Positions 24,508 through 34,066 of a stretch of 64,000 bases of DNA are shown here, one piece after another. The stretch comes from JAFGXT01 sp963677165. Lineage in GTDB: Bacteria; Verrucomicrobiota; Lentisphaeria; Victivallales; SZUA-371. The translations under genes were made by a program, and so were the position numbers. The stretch lies in NCBI GenBank assembly GCA_963677165.2, contig CAXXSX010000002.1, positions 1-64,000 of the forward strand. Reading direction: 5' to 3'. The notes below the pieces were generated by a model. That model did no database searches and had not been told where the DNA came from. It was given only the letters and a program-made list of their open reading frames with translations. Numbering within the stretch: position 1 is the stretch's first letter; each line of letters starts with the position of its first letter.

Positions 24508-26049
24508 TTGAACATAAAAACAACCGGAAAACTGCTGATATGGCTGCGAATTATCATAGCAGCCGTTTTTATTGGCTCGATCACCCTTGGATTTATCAGC
24601 CGCGACTTTGAGTTTATTCCTCATCACCCCAGACTGCTTGGCAGTATTCAGCTGGGTCCGGCGCTACTGCGTACATTTCCCGGCTCTCCGCTTTATACTT
24701 TTATTGCCGGAGCTCTGGCTATAATCATCCTGACCTTGCTTTTCGGCAGAGTATTCTGTTCCATGATCTGCCCTTTCGGAATCCTCCAGGATATTATTTC
24801 ATTTATCGGCAGAAAAATATTCCGAAAGAAAAAATTTAAGCCCCTGCCTTCTTTTAAAAGAATCAGAATCGTCGTACTTGGCGGTACGGTCATCTGCGTG
24901 ATTACAGGGTTTCTCTTTCCGGTTTATCTACTGGAACCATTCGCAAACTTCGGGCGCATTGTCACCGCATTGTTTGTTCCGACAGTGATTTTTCTTAATA
25001 ATCTTGCGGTAAGCATGATCGGCGCCGGGAAATATATCTGGCTGGCACCAATTCCTTATCCACCGCTAACTTTTTCCGCCTTTGCCATTGCGACAACCGC
25101 ATTACTCCTGATTTCTATCGCGACAATACTCTACGGACGAATCTTCTGCAACACCCTGTGCCCTGTAGGAGCGTTACTCAGCTTCATCAGCCGCTATTCC
25201 CTGTTCAGAATATCAATCAGCACAAAAGGCTGCGGCGGTTGTTCTCTTTGCAGTACGGTTTGCAAATCCGGTTGTATTGATTTCAATAAGCGCCAACTCG
25301 ATAATGAACGCTGTGTAATGTGTTTTAATTGTCTTTCCGCATGTAATTTTGGAGCTATAAAACTGACGACCGTCTTCAATCAACCGCACTCCGAACATTC
25401 GGAACAACCGGATATCTCTCGACGTAACTTTCTAATCGCCGCCGGAGCTACTGCAGCGGTAACCGCAGTCACCCCGGCAGTAATGTCAATGATGAAAAAA
25501 AAGAATCTACCAGTCATGCCTCCGGGCGCATATGACCTGGATCGCTTTCAAGGACGATGCATCAGTTGCCACCTGTGCGTAAGCTCGTGTCCTTCTAAAA
25601 TCATAAAACCGGCCAACCTGGAATACGGCCTTGCCGGAATCGCCCAACCCTTGCTGGATTTCTCCCGGGGGATATGTGAATTCGATTGTACCACCTGCTC
25701 AAATGTCTGCCCGACCGGCGCTCTTACCCCATTAAAACGCGAACAGAAAAAACTTCTGCAAATTGGCCGAGTGGAATACTCCATAAAACACTGCGTGGTC
25801 TACACCAACCAAACACCATGCGGCGCATGCGCCGAACGTTGTCCGACCGGCGCAGTGATCATGAAAGACTGGAAGGACGGTCTCACAATCCCAGTCATCG
25901 ACGCCTCCACCTGCATTGGTTGCGGAAGCTGTGAAAACATATGTCCGGCAAAACCGAGAAAGGCTATTATAGTCAAAGGTGTCGAAGAACAGCTACAAGC
26001 TGAAAAGCCCAAACTCAATGACACCCCTCCTCCTGGATTTCCATTCTAA
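24508..26049 (+). CDS. NapH-like polytopic polyferredoxin with internal twin-arginine motif
   Basis: A 513-residue membrane iron-sulfur protein. The N-terminal half has four to five spans and two NapH-type motifs, FCSMICPFGILQD and FCNTLCPVGALLS. Next come two ferredoxin-like clusters (CGGCSLCSTVC, CVMCFNCLSAC). At residues 304-320 there is a twin-arginine signal, SRRNFLIAAGATAAV, followed by four more clusters (CISCHLCVSSCP, CTTCSNVCP, CGACAERCP, CIGCGSCENICP). It looks like NapH fused to a NapG/MauM-like Tat-exported ferredoxin. Start is TTG 24508 with AAAAGGA 7 nt upstream. Probably carries electrons across or to the outer face of the inner membrane; partner unknown. Confidence 0.85.
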   Translation: MNIKTTGKLLIWLRIIIAAVFIGSITLGFISRDFEFIPHHPRLLGSIQLGPALLRTFPGSPLYTFIAGALAIIILTLLFGRVFCSMICPFGILQDIISFIGRKIFRKKKFKPLPSFKRIRIVVLGGTVICVITGFLFPVYLLEPFANFGRIVTALFVPTVIFLNNLAVSMIGAGKYIWLAPIPYPPLTFSAFAIATTALLLISIATILYGRIFCNTLCPVGALLSFISRYSLFRISISTKGCGGCSLCSTVCKSGCIDFNKRQLDNERCVMCFNCLSACNFGAIKLTTVFNQPHSEHSEQPDISRRNFLIAAGATAAVTAVTPAVMSMMKKKNLPVMPPGAYDLDRFQGRCISCHLCVSSCPSKIIKPANLEYGLAGIAQPLLDFSRGICEFDCTTCSNVCPTGALTPLKREQKKLLQIGRVEYSIKHCVVYTNQTPCGACAERCPTGAVIMKDWKDGLTIPVIDASTCIGCGSCENICPAKPRKAIIVKGVEEQLQAEKPKLNDTPPPGFPF

Positions 26050-26081
26050 TCTATTCTATAACCATATTTACAGAAAGAAAA

Positions 26082-26112
26082 CGGGCCGTTTGGATTGAAT
26101 CCAAACGGCCCG
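26082..26112. terminator. Bidirectional intrinsic terminator between polyferredoxin and hydA
   Basis: CGGGCCGTTTGGATT and AATCCAAACGGCCCG form a 15-bp perfect inverted repeat around one base. On the plus strand it is followed by ATAATTTTACC; on the minus strand by TTTTCTTTC. It lies between convergent genes and can end both. Confidence 0.85.
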
Positions 26113-26137
26113 ATAATTTTACCTTACGGTATGAAAC

Positions 26138-27874
26138 TTACTTGCACGTTCTCGGAGTGTACTTCGTGTGCAGCAGCTTGTGAGCAAGATGACTGCCGGG
26201 TTCACCGAGATAGTTTTCATACAACGCCTTGATCGACGGATTGTCGTGAGACTTACGGATCGGAGCGTTTGCATCGTCTTCATACAGGGCTTTCATACGC
26301 TTCTGCAGGATAGTGGTATCGCCATTGATGTACGGCTGACCACCACCATTCAGGCAGCCGCCGGGACATGCCATGATTTCAATCGCATGGTATTCGGCTT
26401 CGCCTTTCTGGATTTTTTCCAGGAGATAGCGAGCATTACCAAGTCCGGAACAAACCGCGGCCTTAAGGTCAATACCAGCTACGTTAACAGTAGCTTCTTT
26501 GATTCCTTCCATACCGCGAACGGCCTTGAAGTCAATTTCCTTGATATCCTCTTTGGAAATCCAGTCGGCAGCAGTACGAAGCGCGGCTTCAAGCACACCA
26601 CCAGTAGCACCAAAGATAACGGCGGCACCAGTAGATTCACCCAACGGATCATCATATTTAGAATCTTCGAGTCTATCAAAGATAATACCAGCTTCCTTAA
26701 TCATATCAGCCAGTTCACGGGTAGAAATAACAATATCTACGTCAGGATTGCCGTCGACAGCGAATTCTTCGCGTGAAGCTTCATATTTCTTAGCCAGACA
26801 AGGCATAACTGATACAACAATCATGTCTTCGCGTTTAATTCCAACTTTTTCAGCAAAGAAGTTCTTGGCAACCGCACCGAACATCTGCTGTGGTGACTTC
26901 GCCGAAGACGGCATGTATACCAGATCCGGGAACTGATATTCCAGGAACCGCACCCAGCCTGGACAGCAAGAGGTCAAAATCGGCAGATTTTCATTCTTAG
27001 TTACGCGGTCTATCAACTCAGTGGTTTCTTCCATAATCGTCAGGTCAGCCGCAAAATCGGTATCGAAAACATGATCGAATCCCATCATGCGCAAAGCGGA
27101 AACCATTTTTCCGGTAGCAATTGAACCGGGTTCCATGCCGAGGTCTTCACCAATCGCAACACGTACGGCCGGTGCAGTCTGAACAACAACGGTTTTGGTA
27201 GGATCATTGATCGCTTTCCATACATCGTATTTGTAGCTCATTTCAGTAAGAGCGCCAACCGGACAAGCCTGTACACACTGTCCACAAAATACACACTGGG
27301 ATTCGTTCAGCGGACGGAAGTCAGCTGGAGCAACGACAGCATTAAAACCACGCTGTACGCCAGACAGAACGCCAACGGTCTGAACATTATTACAAGCGGT
27401 TTCGCAACGGCGGCACATGATACATTTATCAAGGTCACGTGCGATTGAACGGCTTGACAGATCTTTATTATAAGTAGACTGTTCGCCTTTATACATAATA
27501 TGATGCAAGTCCATTTCCTGAGCAAGAGCCTGAAGCTGACAGTCCAGATTCTTTTCGCAGGTCAGGCAGTCTTTCGGATGGTCAGACAGCAGCAAGTCAA
27601 GCATTGTTCTGCGGGCATTGATTGCACGTATGGTGTTCGTCTTTACCACCATGCCTTCCATTGCCGGAGTACAGCATGACGGAGCCAGGTTCGGACGGCC
27701 TTCTACTTCAACCACACAGATACGGCAAGAGCCAGTCCGGTGCTCAACGTTGAAACAGTCCAGTTTGATGTGACAGAGTGTCGGAATTCTGATTCCGAGT
27801 TTATTGGCAGCCTCGAGAATAGTGGCACCTTCCTCCACTTCCACAGGCATATTATTTATCGTCAGATTAATCAT
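26138..27874 (-). CDS. hydA: HydA, [FeFe] hydrogenase catalytic subunit (trimeric, bifurcating type)
   Basis: A 578-residue enzyme. The N-terminus has a [2Fe-2S] domain (IPTLCHIKL, GSCRICVVEV), a NuoG-type His/Cys cluster region (DHPKDCLTCEKNLDCQLQ) and two [4Fe-4S] motifs (CIMCRRCETACN, CVFCGQCVQACP). The H-cluster domain has all three signatures: TSCCPGW (C303, C304), MPCLAKKYE and MACPGGCLNGGGQP. With HydB and HydC it forms the NAD- and ferredoxin-linked complex that makes or uses H2 by electron bifurcation in anaerobes. Maturases HydE, F and G are not in the window. Confidence 0.96.
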   Translation of the reverse strand: MINLTINNMPVEVEEGATILEAANKLGIRIPTLCHIKLDCFNVEHRTGSCRICVVEVEGRPNLAPSCCTPAMEGMVVKTNTIRAINARRTMLDLLLSDHPKDCLTCEKNLDCQLQALAQEMDLHHIMYKGEQSTYNKDLSSRSIARDLDKCIMCRRCETACNNVQTVGVLSGVQRGFNAVVAPADFRPLNESQCVFCGQCVQACPVGALTEMSYKYDVWKAINDPTKTVVVQTAPAVRVAIGEDLGMEPGSIATGKMVSALRMMGFDHVFDTDFAADLTIMEETTELIDRVTKNENLPILTSCCPGWVRFLEYQFPDLVYMPSSAKSPQQMFGAVAKNFFAEKVGIKREDMIVVSVMPCLAKKYEASREEFAVDGNPDVDIVISTRELADMIKEAGIIFDRLEDSKYDDPLGESTGAAVIFGATGGVLEAALRTAADWISKEDIKEIDFKAVRGMEGIKEATVNVAGIDLKAAVCSGLGNARYLLEKIQKGEAEYHAIEIMACPGGCLNGGGQPYINGDTTILQKRMKALYEDDANAPIRKSHDNPSIKALYENYLGEPGSHLAHKLLHTKYTPRTCK

Positions 27875-27901
27875 TGTATTAAGTCTCCTGTTTCAACTTC
27901 T

Positions 27902-29746
27902 TTAGATCTTGTCGATAGCATGGAATTTACATGCTGAGAAACAGACGCCGCATTTGATACACTTATTCTGATCGATCTCATGCTTCTGTTTCTTATCGCC
28001 GGAAATACAGTTGACCGGACAGTTTCTCGCACAGAGAGTACAGCCCACGCACTTGTCGTTGATCTGGAAAGAAATGAGGTTCGTACAAACCCCTGCCGGA
28101 CATCGCTGTTCATTGATGTGCGCCAGATACTCATCTTCGAAGTTTTTAATGGTGGAGAGCACCGGATTCGGAGATGTCTGACCAAGTCCGCACAGCGCGG
28201 TATCCTTAATAGTCGCAGACAGGTTTTTAAGTTTTTCGAATGTTTCCATTGTTCCCCGGCCGTCGCAAATTTCCTGGAGCATTTCGAACAGGCGTTTATT
28301 ACCGATTCGGCATGGAGTACATTTTCCACAGGATTCATCGAGGGTGAATTCAAGGAAGAACTTAGCCACGTTAACCATACAGTCGTCTTCATCCATAACG
28401 ATCATACCGCCGGACCCCATCATGGAACCGAGCGCCTTAAGGCTTTCGTAGTCGATTTCGGTTTCGATCATGGAAGCAGTAATACATCCGCCGGACGGAC
28501 CACCAGTCTGAACAGCTTTGAACGCTTTACCATTGATAATACCATCACCAAGGGTATAGATCATATCTTTCAGTTTGGTTCCCATCGGAACTTCCACCAG
28601 ACCAACCTTGTTGATTTTACCAGCCAGAGCGAACACCTTAGTTCCCGGAGAACCGGCAGTACCAATTTTTTTGAACCAGTCAGCGCCTTTTCGGATGATG
28701 GCGGCGATGTTGGCATAAGTCTCAACATTATTAACGATAGTCGGTTTTTTCCAGAGTCCCTGAACGGCCGGGAACGGCGGTTTAAAGGTCGGCTCACCGC
28801 GCATACCTTCAATCGAATGGATCAGAGCAGTTTCTTCTCCGCAAACGAACGCGCCTGCACCAAATTTCAATTCAATATCAAAATCAAAACCGCTGCCGAA
28901 AATATTTTTACCAAGAAGTCCGGCATCTTTTGCCTGATTGATCGCAATTTGCAAGCGTTTGATAGCCAGCGGATATTCAGCGCGGATATAGATCACACCG
29001 GTGTGAGCGCCAATTGCGTAACCACCAATTGCCATCGCTTCAAGAACAGCATGGGGATCGCCTTCGAGAACCGCACGGTCCATAAACGCACCGGGGTCAC
29101 CCTCGTCAGCATTACAAATCATGAATTTCTCATCGGTATCCTGAGCCGCTGCAAACTGCCATTTTTTTCCGGTCGGGAAACCGCCGCCGCCGCGTCCGCG
29201 CAGGCCGGAAGTCACGATTTCTTCGATCACTTCTTGTGGGGTCATTTCAGTCAAAGCCTTAGCCAGCGCACTGTAACCATTATTGACCAGATATTCATCA
29301 ATAATTTCAGGGTTGATGCGTCCGCTGTTCTTCAATACGACTTTCGCCTGAATGGCACCAGTAGTGTTTTCTTCCAGCTCAGGGTAGTACCAGGTACGTT
29401 CAACAGTCTTGGTTCCGGTGGCGATTGAATCAGTTCCAGCATCAATAATAGCTGGCACCTGAGTGGTGGTAACATCACCGTAAATGATGCTTTTGCCGGA
29501 TTCAGTGTCAATCAATTCGATACTCGGCTCACTGTGGCAAAGGCCCATACAGCCGACTTCGACAACCTGAATGGCGTTCTGAAGATTTTTACTTTCAATA
29601 TCGTTACGAATGGCCTCGAGAACAGGCGTAGTGCCGGCTGCAATCCCACAGGTACCCATAGATACCAGAATTTTCGTTTTGGGGGCTTCGGCAGCGCCGA
29701 TTTTGGCCACATATTCTTTCAATGCTTCTGGTGAAGAAATAGTCAT
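27902..29746 (-). CDS. hydB: HydB, NuoF-like flavoprotein subunit of the [FeFe] hydrogenase
   Basis: A 614-residue protein from ATG 29746; a longer form from 29773 would overlap hydC. Residues 1-110 are a thioredoxin-like [2Fe-2S] domain (LVSMGTCGIAAG, VGCMGLCHSEPS). The NuoF core follows with GLRGRGGGGFPTGKKW (NADH site), NADEGDPGAFMDR (FMN site) and CGKCTPCRIG (4Fe-4S). The C-terminus has two ferredoxin clusters, CVGCTLCARNCPVNC and CIKCGVCFSACK. This is the bifurcating-type NuoF homologue. It lies between hydC and hydA. Confidence 0.95.
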   Translation of the reverse strand: MTISSPEALKEYVAKIGAAEAPKTKILVSMGTCGIAAGTTPVLEAIRNDIESKNLQNAIQVVEVGCMGLCHSEPSIELIDTESGKSIIYGDVTTTQVPAIIDAGTDSIATGTKTVERTWYYPELEENTTGAIQAKVVLKNSGRINPEIIDEYLVNNGYSALAKALTEMTPQEVIEEIVTSGLRGRGGGGFPTGKKWQFAAAQDTDEKFMICNADEGDPGAFMDRAVLEGDPHAVLEAMAIGGYAIGAHTGVIYIRAEYPLAIKRLQIAINQAKDAGLLGKNIFGSGFDFDIELKFGAGAFVCGEETALIHSIEGMRGEPTFKPPFPAVQGLWKKPTIVNNVETYANIAAIIRKGADWFKKIGTAGSPGTKVFALAGKINKVGLVEVPMGTKLKDMIYTLGDGIINGKAFKAVQTGGPSGGCITASMIETEIDYESLKALGSMMGSGGMIVMDEDDCMVNVAKFFLEFTLDESCGKCTPCRIGNKRLFEMLQEICDGRGTMETFEKLKNLSATIKDTALCGLGQTSPNPVLSTIKNFEDEYLAHINEQRCPAGVCTNLISFQINDKCVGCTLCARNCPVNCISGDKKQKHEIDQNKCIKCGVCFSACKFHAIDKI

Positions 29747-29762
29747 TGCCCAGTTTCCTTCT

Positions 29763-30293
29763 TTAGTCTTCACAGTCGTTGATGATTTCAGGAACCATCT
29801 TCGTAGTCACATTCCCGTACACCTTGTCGTTAACCATAACAACAGGAGCGAGACTGCATGCTCCAACACAACGCAGCGCGCCGAGGGAGAATTTGCCGTC
29901 TTCAGTTGTTTCACCTTCCTTAACATTAAGGTAGCGCTTAAATTCATCAAGAATTTTGTTGGCGCCTCTGACGAAACAAGCCGTACCGGTACAAACATTA
30001 ATTTTGTACCTTCCTACCGGCTGATCTGTGAAGAAAGAGTAGAAGCTGATTACTCCATATACTTCTGAGCGGTGTAGTTTGAGTTTGTCCGCAACGAACT
30101 GCTGTACACAGCCCGGCAGATAAGTAAAGATTTCCTGCGCTTTGTGCAGCGACTGAATCAGGAAACCGCGGTTTCTGTCCGGATAATCGCCCAACGGCAG
30201 AGAGTCAATGTAAGACTCGAGAGCCTGGCGTTTTTCAGGAGACTGCTCTAAGAGATTGTCTTCCTTCACTCCGGCGGCAGATGCACTTGACAT
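29763..30293 (-). CDS. hydC: HydC, NuoE-like subunit of the [FeFe] hydrogenase
   Basis: A 176-residue protein with a helical N-terminus (FLIQSLHKAQEIFTYLPG) and a thioredoxin-like [2Fe-2S] domain whose four cysteines are in CTGTACFVRGAN and LRCVGACSLAPVVMVN. It is the first gene of the hydCBA operon, with its promoter probably in the 486-bp gap shared with rex. An AGGAGGT site precedes the ATG closely. Confidence 0.95.
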   Translation of the reverse strand: MSSASAAGVKEDNLLEQSPEKRQALESYIDSLPLGDYPDRNRGFLIQSLHKAQEIFTYLPGCVQQFVADKLKLHRSEVYGVISFYSFFTDQPVGRYKINVCTGTACFVRGANKILDEFKRYLNVKEGETTEDGKFSLGALRCVGACSLAPVVMVNDKVYGNVTTKMVPEIINDCED

Positions 30294-30779
30294 AATTTAC
30301 CTCCTCTGAATTCCATTCGCTCCTGTTTCAATTTGCCCCTGAAACAGGTTAAAATAGAATTGCCATTAATACTTTTTTATAAAATTCAGCCTTAGCTATA
30401 TGAAGCTATTCTAGAATCGAAATTTTAACTTTAATGTACTTGCTACAAAAAAACAAGCGTTTTGTGATTTTTTTTACATAAAAAATACATTTTTTTGTTT
30501 TTATGATAATATATTGCGAAAAATCAATAAAATATTATTTGCAAAAGCTGACATTTTTGTTTGCAATTTATACAGTACAGAGACATAATAATACAGTTAT
30601 GTTGTCAGGGGATTATTAATAATAAGCAGGAAAAAATCCCATCGGACCCCTTAATACAATAATATTATAGTTTTTTTGTACTATTTTGCGCAATAATGCC
30701 AAACAAAGCAAAATCAGGAGTCCATCAGACAACACAGAACTGATCAGGCAAACATTTACAAATAAAGGAATTATGTATT
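30294..30779. promoter_or_regulatory. Divergent hydC/rex control region
   Basis: A 486-bp, AT-rich region between divergent hydC and rex. It contains a 16-bp Rex-like operator at 30463-30478 and several A/T tracts. I see no other clear promoter box and no small gene. Control of the hydrogenase by NADH/NAD ratio through Rex is the natural reading. Confidence 0.6.
30463..30478. promoter_or_regulatory. Rex-like operator 1
   Basis: TGTGATTTTTTTTACA has the length and half-sites of Rex boxes (TGTGAANNNNTTCACA). It differs at one position from the candidate at 31404-31419. It lies 170 bp upstream of hydC and about 300 bp upstream of rex. Confidence 0.65.
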
Positions 30780-31397
30780 ATGCTTAATAACAGTGACCCG
30801 ATCAGACGCCTGTCTAATTACCGCAGGGTACTATGCAAACTCAGAGCTCTGGGATTTGAACGGTTTGTGTCCGATAACCTCGGCGGAGCCTTGGATATAT
30901 CCCCCGCCCAAGTCCGTAAAGACTTTGCCGACTACGGATTGACCGGTAACAAAAAAGGCGGCTACCTGGTAAAAGAATTGATAGGCAAACTTAATACAAT
31001 ACTGGGAAAAGACGAGCTACAAAAAATCATCGTAGTTGGTTGCGGCGGAATGGGTAAGACCCTAATGGGATACAACGGATTTGCCGGAGAAGGCATGAAA
31101 GTCGTGGCCGGTTTTGAGTCCAATCCCGGCGCAATTGATCCCGGTGCTTTTATTCCCATTTATGATATCAATGACATGCCGGAATATATCGAACGAGAAA
31201 AAATTGAGCTGGCGATCATGACTGTTCCTGAGTCTGCCGCCTCAAAAGTTGCGGAAATCCTCAAATCATGTAATATTAAAGGTATTCTGAACTTTGCCCC
31301 CATCATGCTCAAAAGCACAGAGGAGTGCATCATTCGGAACATCAATATCATTCACGAAATGGAAAATATTATTTATTTTGCAAAAAAAATCGAATAG
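30780..31397 (+). CDS. rex: Rex, redox-sensing transcriptional repressor
   Basis: A 205-residue regulator. The N-terminal winged helix has IRRLSNYRRVLCKLRALG, ISPAQVRKDFADYG and KKGGYLVKELI; the C-terminal Rossmann domain has IIVVGCGGMGKTLMGY, which senses NADH. Family length is about 210. Rex represses fermentation and hydrogenase genes when NADH is low. It is divergent from hydC. The usual Rossmann GxGxxG is slightly changed (GCGGMG). Confidence 0.95.
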   Translation: MLNNSDPIRRLSNYRRVLCKLRALGFERFVSDNLGGALDISPAQVRKDFADYGLTGNKKGGYLVKELIGKLNTILGKDELQKIIVVGCGGMGKTLMGYNGFAGEGMKVVAGFESNPGAIDPGAFIPIYDINDMPEYIEREKIELAIMTVPESAASKVAEILKSCNIKGILNFAPIMLKSTEECIIRNINIIHEMENIIYFAKKIE

Positions 31398-31403
31398 CGA
31401 TTA

Positions 31404-31419
31404 TGTGATTTTTTTAACA
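31404..31419. promoter_or_regulatory. Rex-like operator 2
   Basis: TGTGATTTTTTTAACA, one base different from operator 1, located just after the rex stop and 48 bp upstream of the secreted-protein gene at 31467. It could control that gene. Confidence 0.6.
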
Positions 31420-31466
31420 TTAAGTATTTTTTTATCTAAGTCGTATTCTTTGCAGGAGTAACAAAC

Positions 31467-31931
31467 ATGAAAAAAGTAATTTTATTGGCATTTATCTTTA
31501 TAGCCGGAACCCTGACAAGCATCGCCGGAGATACTGCCGGAGCCAGATGGGTATGGTGGCCCGGACTTCCCAAAGACGCTTCAAGGCAAAACACTAACTT
31601 TCGTTTCGGTCTGGTTTCAGGCGGCTCTGGTAAAGTATACGTTTGGGACTGCGGTATTTTTGCGGGTGTAACAGAAAAAAGCAATGGAATCCAGACATCA
31701 ATATTCTGTAATAATTCAAAATCTTCTTCCGTCCAGATGACTCTCGGAGCAAATGTTTCTGACGAAGGACGTGCTCAACTGGGGCTGGTCAATATCGGAA
31801 TAAAAATTGGCGGAGTGCAAATCGGATTGGTCAATTATGCATCAGATGAGAGTTTCCAGATCGGCTTGATCAACATCATCAGCAGTAAAAGTTCCAAATA
31901 CCGCGTACTCCCGCTGATAAACTTTAATTAA
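31467..31931 (+). CDS. Secreted protein with short surface-type repeats
   Basis: A 154-residue exported protein. Residues 1-21 are a signal peptide (VILLAFIFIAGTLTSIAG). The C-terminal half carries repeats of the form QLGLVNIGIKIGG, QIGLVNYASDE, QIGLINIISS, which resemble the LA_2272-type surface repeats and may form a beta-solenoid or beta-barrel edge. AGGAG lies 9 nt before the ATG. It ends 4 bp from the convergent M50/HlyD gene. Function unknown; a Rex-like site upstream hints at redox control. Confidence 0.7.
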   Translation: MKKVILLAFIFIAGTLTSIAGDTAGARWVWWPGLPKDASRQNTNFRFGLVSGGSGKVYVWDCGIFAGVTEKSNGIQTSIFCNNSKSSSVQMTLGANVSDEGRAQLGLVNIGIKIGGVQIGLVNYASDESFQIGLINIISSKSSKYRVLPLINFN

Positions 31932-31935
31932 GTAA

Positions 31936-34050
31936 TTAGAATGACAGTTCGCGCTGGATGAGATTTCCCATATAGCGAACCGTATTGGTGGCAATTGAGG
32001 TGTATTTGCGAAGGTTGATCGTACCGCAGCGTCCGTTAATCATTGCCGAGTTGTCTTCCAAATCCACTATCACTTTATAGTGCGGCAGAATCGGCGTATA
32101 CGTATTAGACCGATCAGGGTTGTAGCAGCTGATCGGGCCGCCCCAGAAATTTACCAGCGGAGACTGATGCAAGACTGCCGGAAGTGTATTTACATTGGCA
32201 ATTCTTCCGGAACGCGATTTCAACTCTCCATCCAGACGAACCGAAACCTTGTCACCAACTTCAAGTTTATCAACTTTATCGGCTGTAACATAAGCTACGA
32301 CCTTAGAACCAGATTCGGCAAGTTCACCGATGACTTGTCCTTTCTCCAGCCACATCCCAGGATATAATTTTCGTGACCAGTTAATAAACTGACCGGAAAC
32401 GGGAGCAAATATCTCAAGTTTTTTCAATTCATGTCGTATTTTCTGCTGCTGAAGAACAGAATCATTGTATTCGGCCATTTTAACCCGGGACTGACCAAGG
32501 AGTTCAGGGTCCGAGCGCATCTGTTCCAACTCTTCCCGGCAAATACTGGAATCAATGCCAAGCCGCTCCAGCTGAAGTTCAAGCAAAGGATTCGACATTT
32601 TCAGCAGCACTCCTCCTCTTTTTACCGCGATATCACGTTTTCCCGGTCCTTCCATAATATATCCATTGGTCTCCACCGTAATCAATGTAGCTTTGAGCGG
32701 CCTGACCTCACACGGAATGGCAATATTCAAAGGAAGCGGAACCGTCAATATTAACAGAATTACGGCACATCCCGCAAAAAATACATATTTTCTCTTTCCG
32801 GCATACTCTTTCTGTTTGAGAACAAAAGCAATATTACGACACAGCGGAAAAAGAACCAGGAACCAAAGTTCAAAAATAAACAATACGATCGCGACAGCCT
32901 TGGTAAATTTCGCGAAAATAATGGCAATGACTGTAAAATACAGAAAAAGCCTGTAAATGAAAGACCCGATACCAAACAACAGCAGAAACAGATTACTGGA
33001 AGTGGATTCTCCGGCAATAATCCCGGGACCAATACCGAAAAACGTTCGCATCCACCAATACCGCAGCCGCGTCTGGCTTCGCTGCATAAGATTTTCGGTA
33101 TTCAATATATCCGAAAGAATATAATAACCATCATATCTTATAAAGGGATTACCATTGATCAGCAGTGAATTAATGACAGAAACCGCAAAAATAAAAAACA
33201 TGGTTGAATGCAGTGGTCCGGGTGGAACGTTTCCCCATACCAGAGCGGCAATCCCGCCAAGAAGCAATTCGCTGGCAATACCGGCCGAATCAATCATCAG
33301 CCGTTGCTTACGCGATAACCGCCACGAATCAGTAAGGTCAGTGAAGAGTCGCGGAATAAGAAAAATAAAACATATTCCCATTGCCCGGACCCTGATCCCG
33401 AATCTCGACGCGGTATATGCGTGGGAAAGCTCATGAATAATTTTAACACACACTATCGCAAGGGAATATTTTACCATCCCCCCCCAGGTCAGGGAATTTA
33501 TCAGCATATTCGCCGCCTGCTCCCAGTTTTTAACCAACAGTATATATCCAAAAATCGACAGCGCGGCAAGCACATACAAGATAAAATTATTAAAAACAAT
33601 ATCAACCAGAGGTCCCGTGGCCGAAAAAAATCTGCCGGGATGAAGCGGCGGAATCCGAAAAAACATAAACCATCCGGCAATCATACTCATCATACTTTTT
33701 TTCTTGAACTGATGCTGGGCAGCGTACTGCTTTTCCATTGAGCCGGGATCAGGAACCAGCAAATTGTTCTGTTTCAGAAAATTAAGTGTTTCGAGTACGG
33801 TCGAACCGGAAATTCGACAACCGTTCTCGGCCAGTTTTCGGCAAAATTCATCAAGCGGATAGCTTCGGTCGAGCATACTGATAATTCTACGGCTGTCATC
33901 ACTTACCCGATAATAGGAATCAGCCACGGGATCAAACAGCATCCACACCGGTTTCCCTGCCCTGTCGGGCTCTCCGGAAATAAGTTGCAGGTCATGCCTC
34001 AACTCGCCGGTTGAGATATTTGCCGCTTCAGGTGATGATTTTTCTGTCAT
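31936..34050 (-). CDS. PqqD-like / M50 metalloprotease / HlyD hybrid membrane protein
   Basis: A 704-residue protein from ATG 34050 (AGGGG 6 nt upstream; a longer form would overlap the preceding gene). Residues about 20-105 resemble a PqqD-type peptide-binding winged helix (VWMLFDPVADSYYRVSDDS). A polytopic membrane region follows with the zinc motif HELSH (H206, E207, H210) and the second site-2-protease motif NGNPFIRYDGYYIL. From about residue 480 there is a HlyD-like lipoyl/hairpin/beta-barrel region (VETNGYIMEGPG, LEIFAPVSGQFINW, GDKVSVRLDGEL). Third in a run with two other adaptors. Probably an inner-membrane component of an export system; its cut, if any, is unknown. Confidence 0.85.
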   Translation of the reverse strand: MTEKSSPEAANISTGELRHDLQLISGEPDRAGKPVWMLFDPVADSYYRVSDDSRRIISMLDRSYPLDEFCRKLAENGCRISGSTVLETLNFLKQNNLLVPDPGSMEKQYAAQHQFKKKSMMSMIAGWFMFFRIPPLHPGRFFSATGPLVDIVFNNFILYVLAALSIFGYILLVKNWEQAANMLINSLTWGGMVKYSLAIVCVKIIHELSHAYTASRFGIRVRAMGICFIFLIPRLFTDLTDSWRLSRKQRLMIDSAGIASELLLGGIAALVWGNVPPGPLHSTMFFIFAVSVINSLLINGNPFIRYDGYYILSDILNTENLMQRSQTRLRYWWMRTFFGIGPGIIAGESTSSNLFLLLFGIGSFIYRLFLYFTVIAIIFAKFTKAVAIVLFIFELWFLVLFPLCRNIAFVLKQKEYAGKRKYVFFAGCAVILLILTVPLPLNIAIPCEVRPLKATLITVETNGYIMEGPGKRDIAVKRGGVLLKMSNPLLELQLERLGIDSSICREELEQMRSDPELLGQSRVKMAEYNDSVLQQQKIRHELKKLEIFAPVSGQFINWSRKLYPGMWLEKGQVIGELAESGSKVVAYVTADKVDKLEVGDKVSVRLDGELKSRSGRIANVNTLPAVLHQSPLVNFWGGPISCYNPDRSNTYTPILPHYKVIVDLEDNSAMINGRCGTINLRKYTSIATNTVRYMGNLIQRELSF

Positions 34051-34066
34051 GAATATCCCCTGCCGT

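Noticed and set aside
27980..29428. A 482-codon open frame on the plus strand opposite hydB
   Set aside because: It is fully antisense to the well-recognised hydB, has no family motif and no clear ribosome-binding site; it results from codon bias of the real gene.
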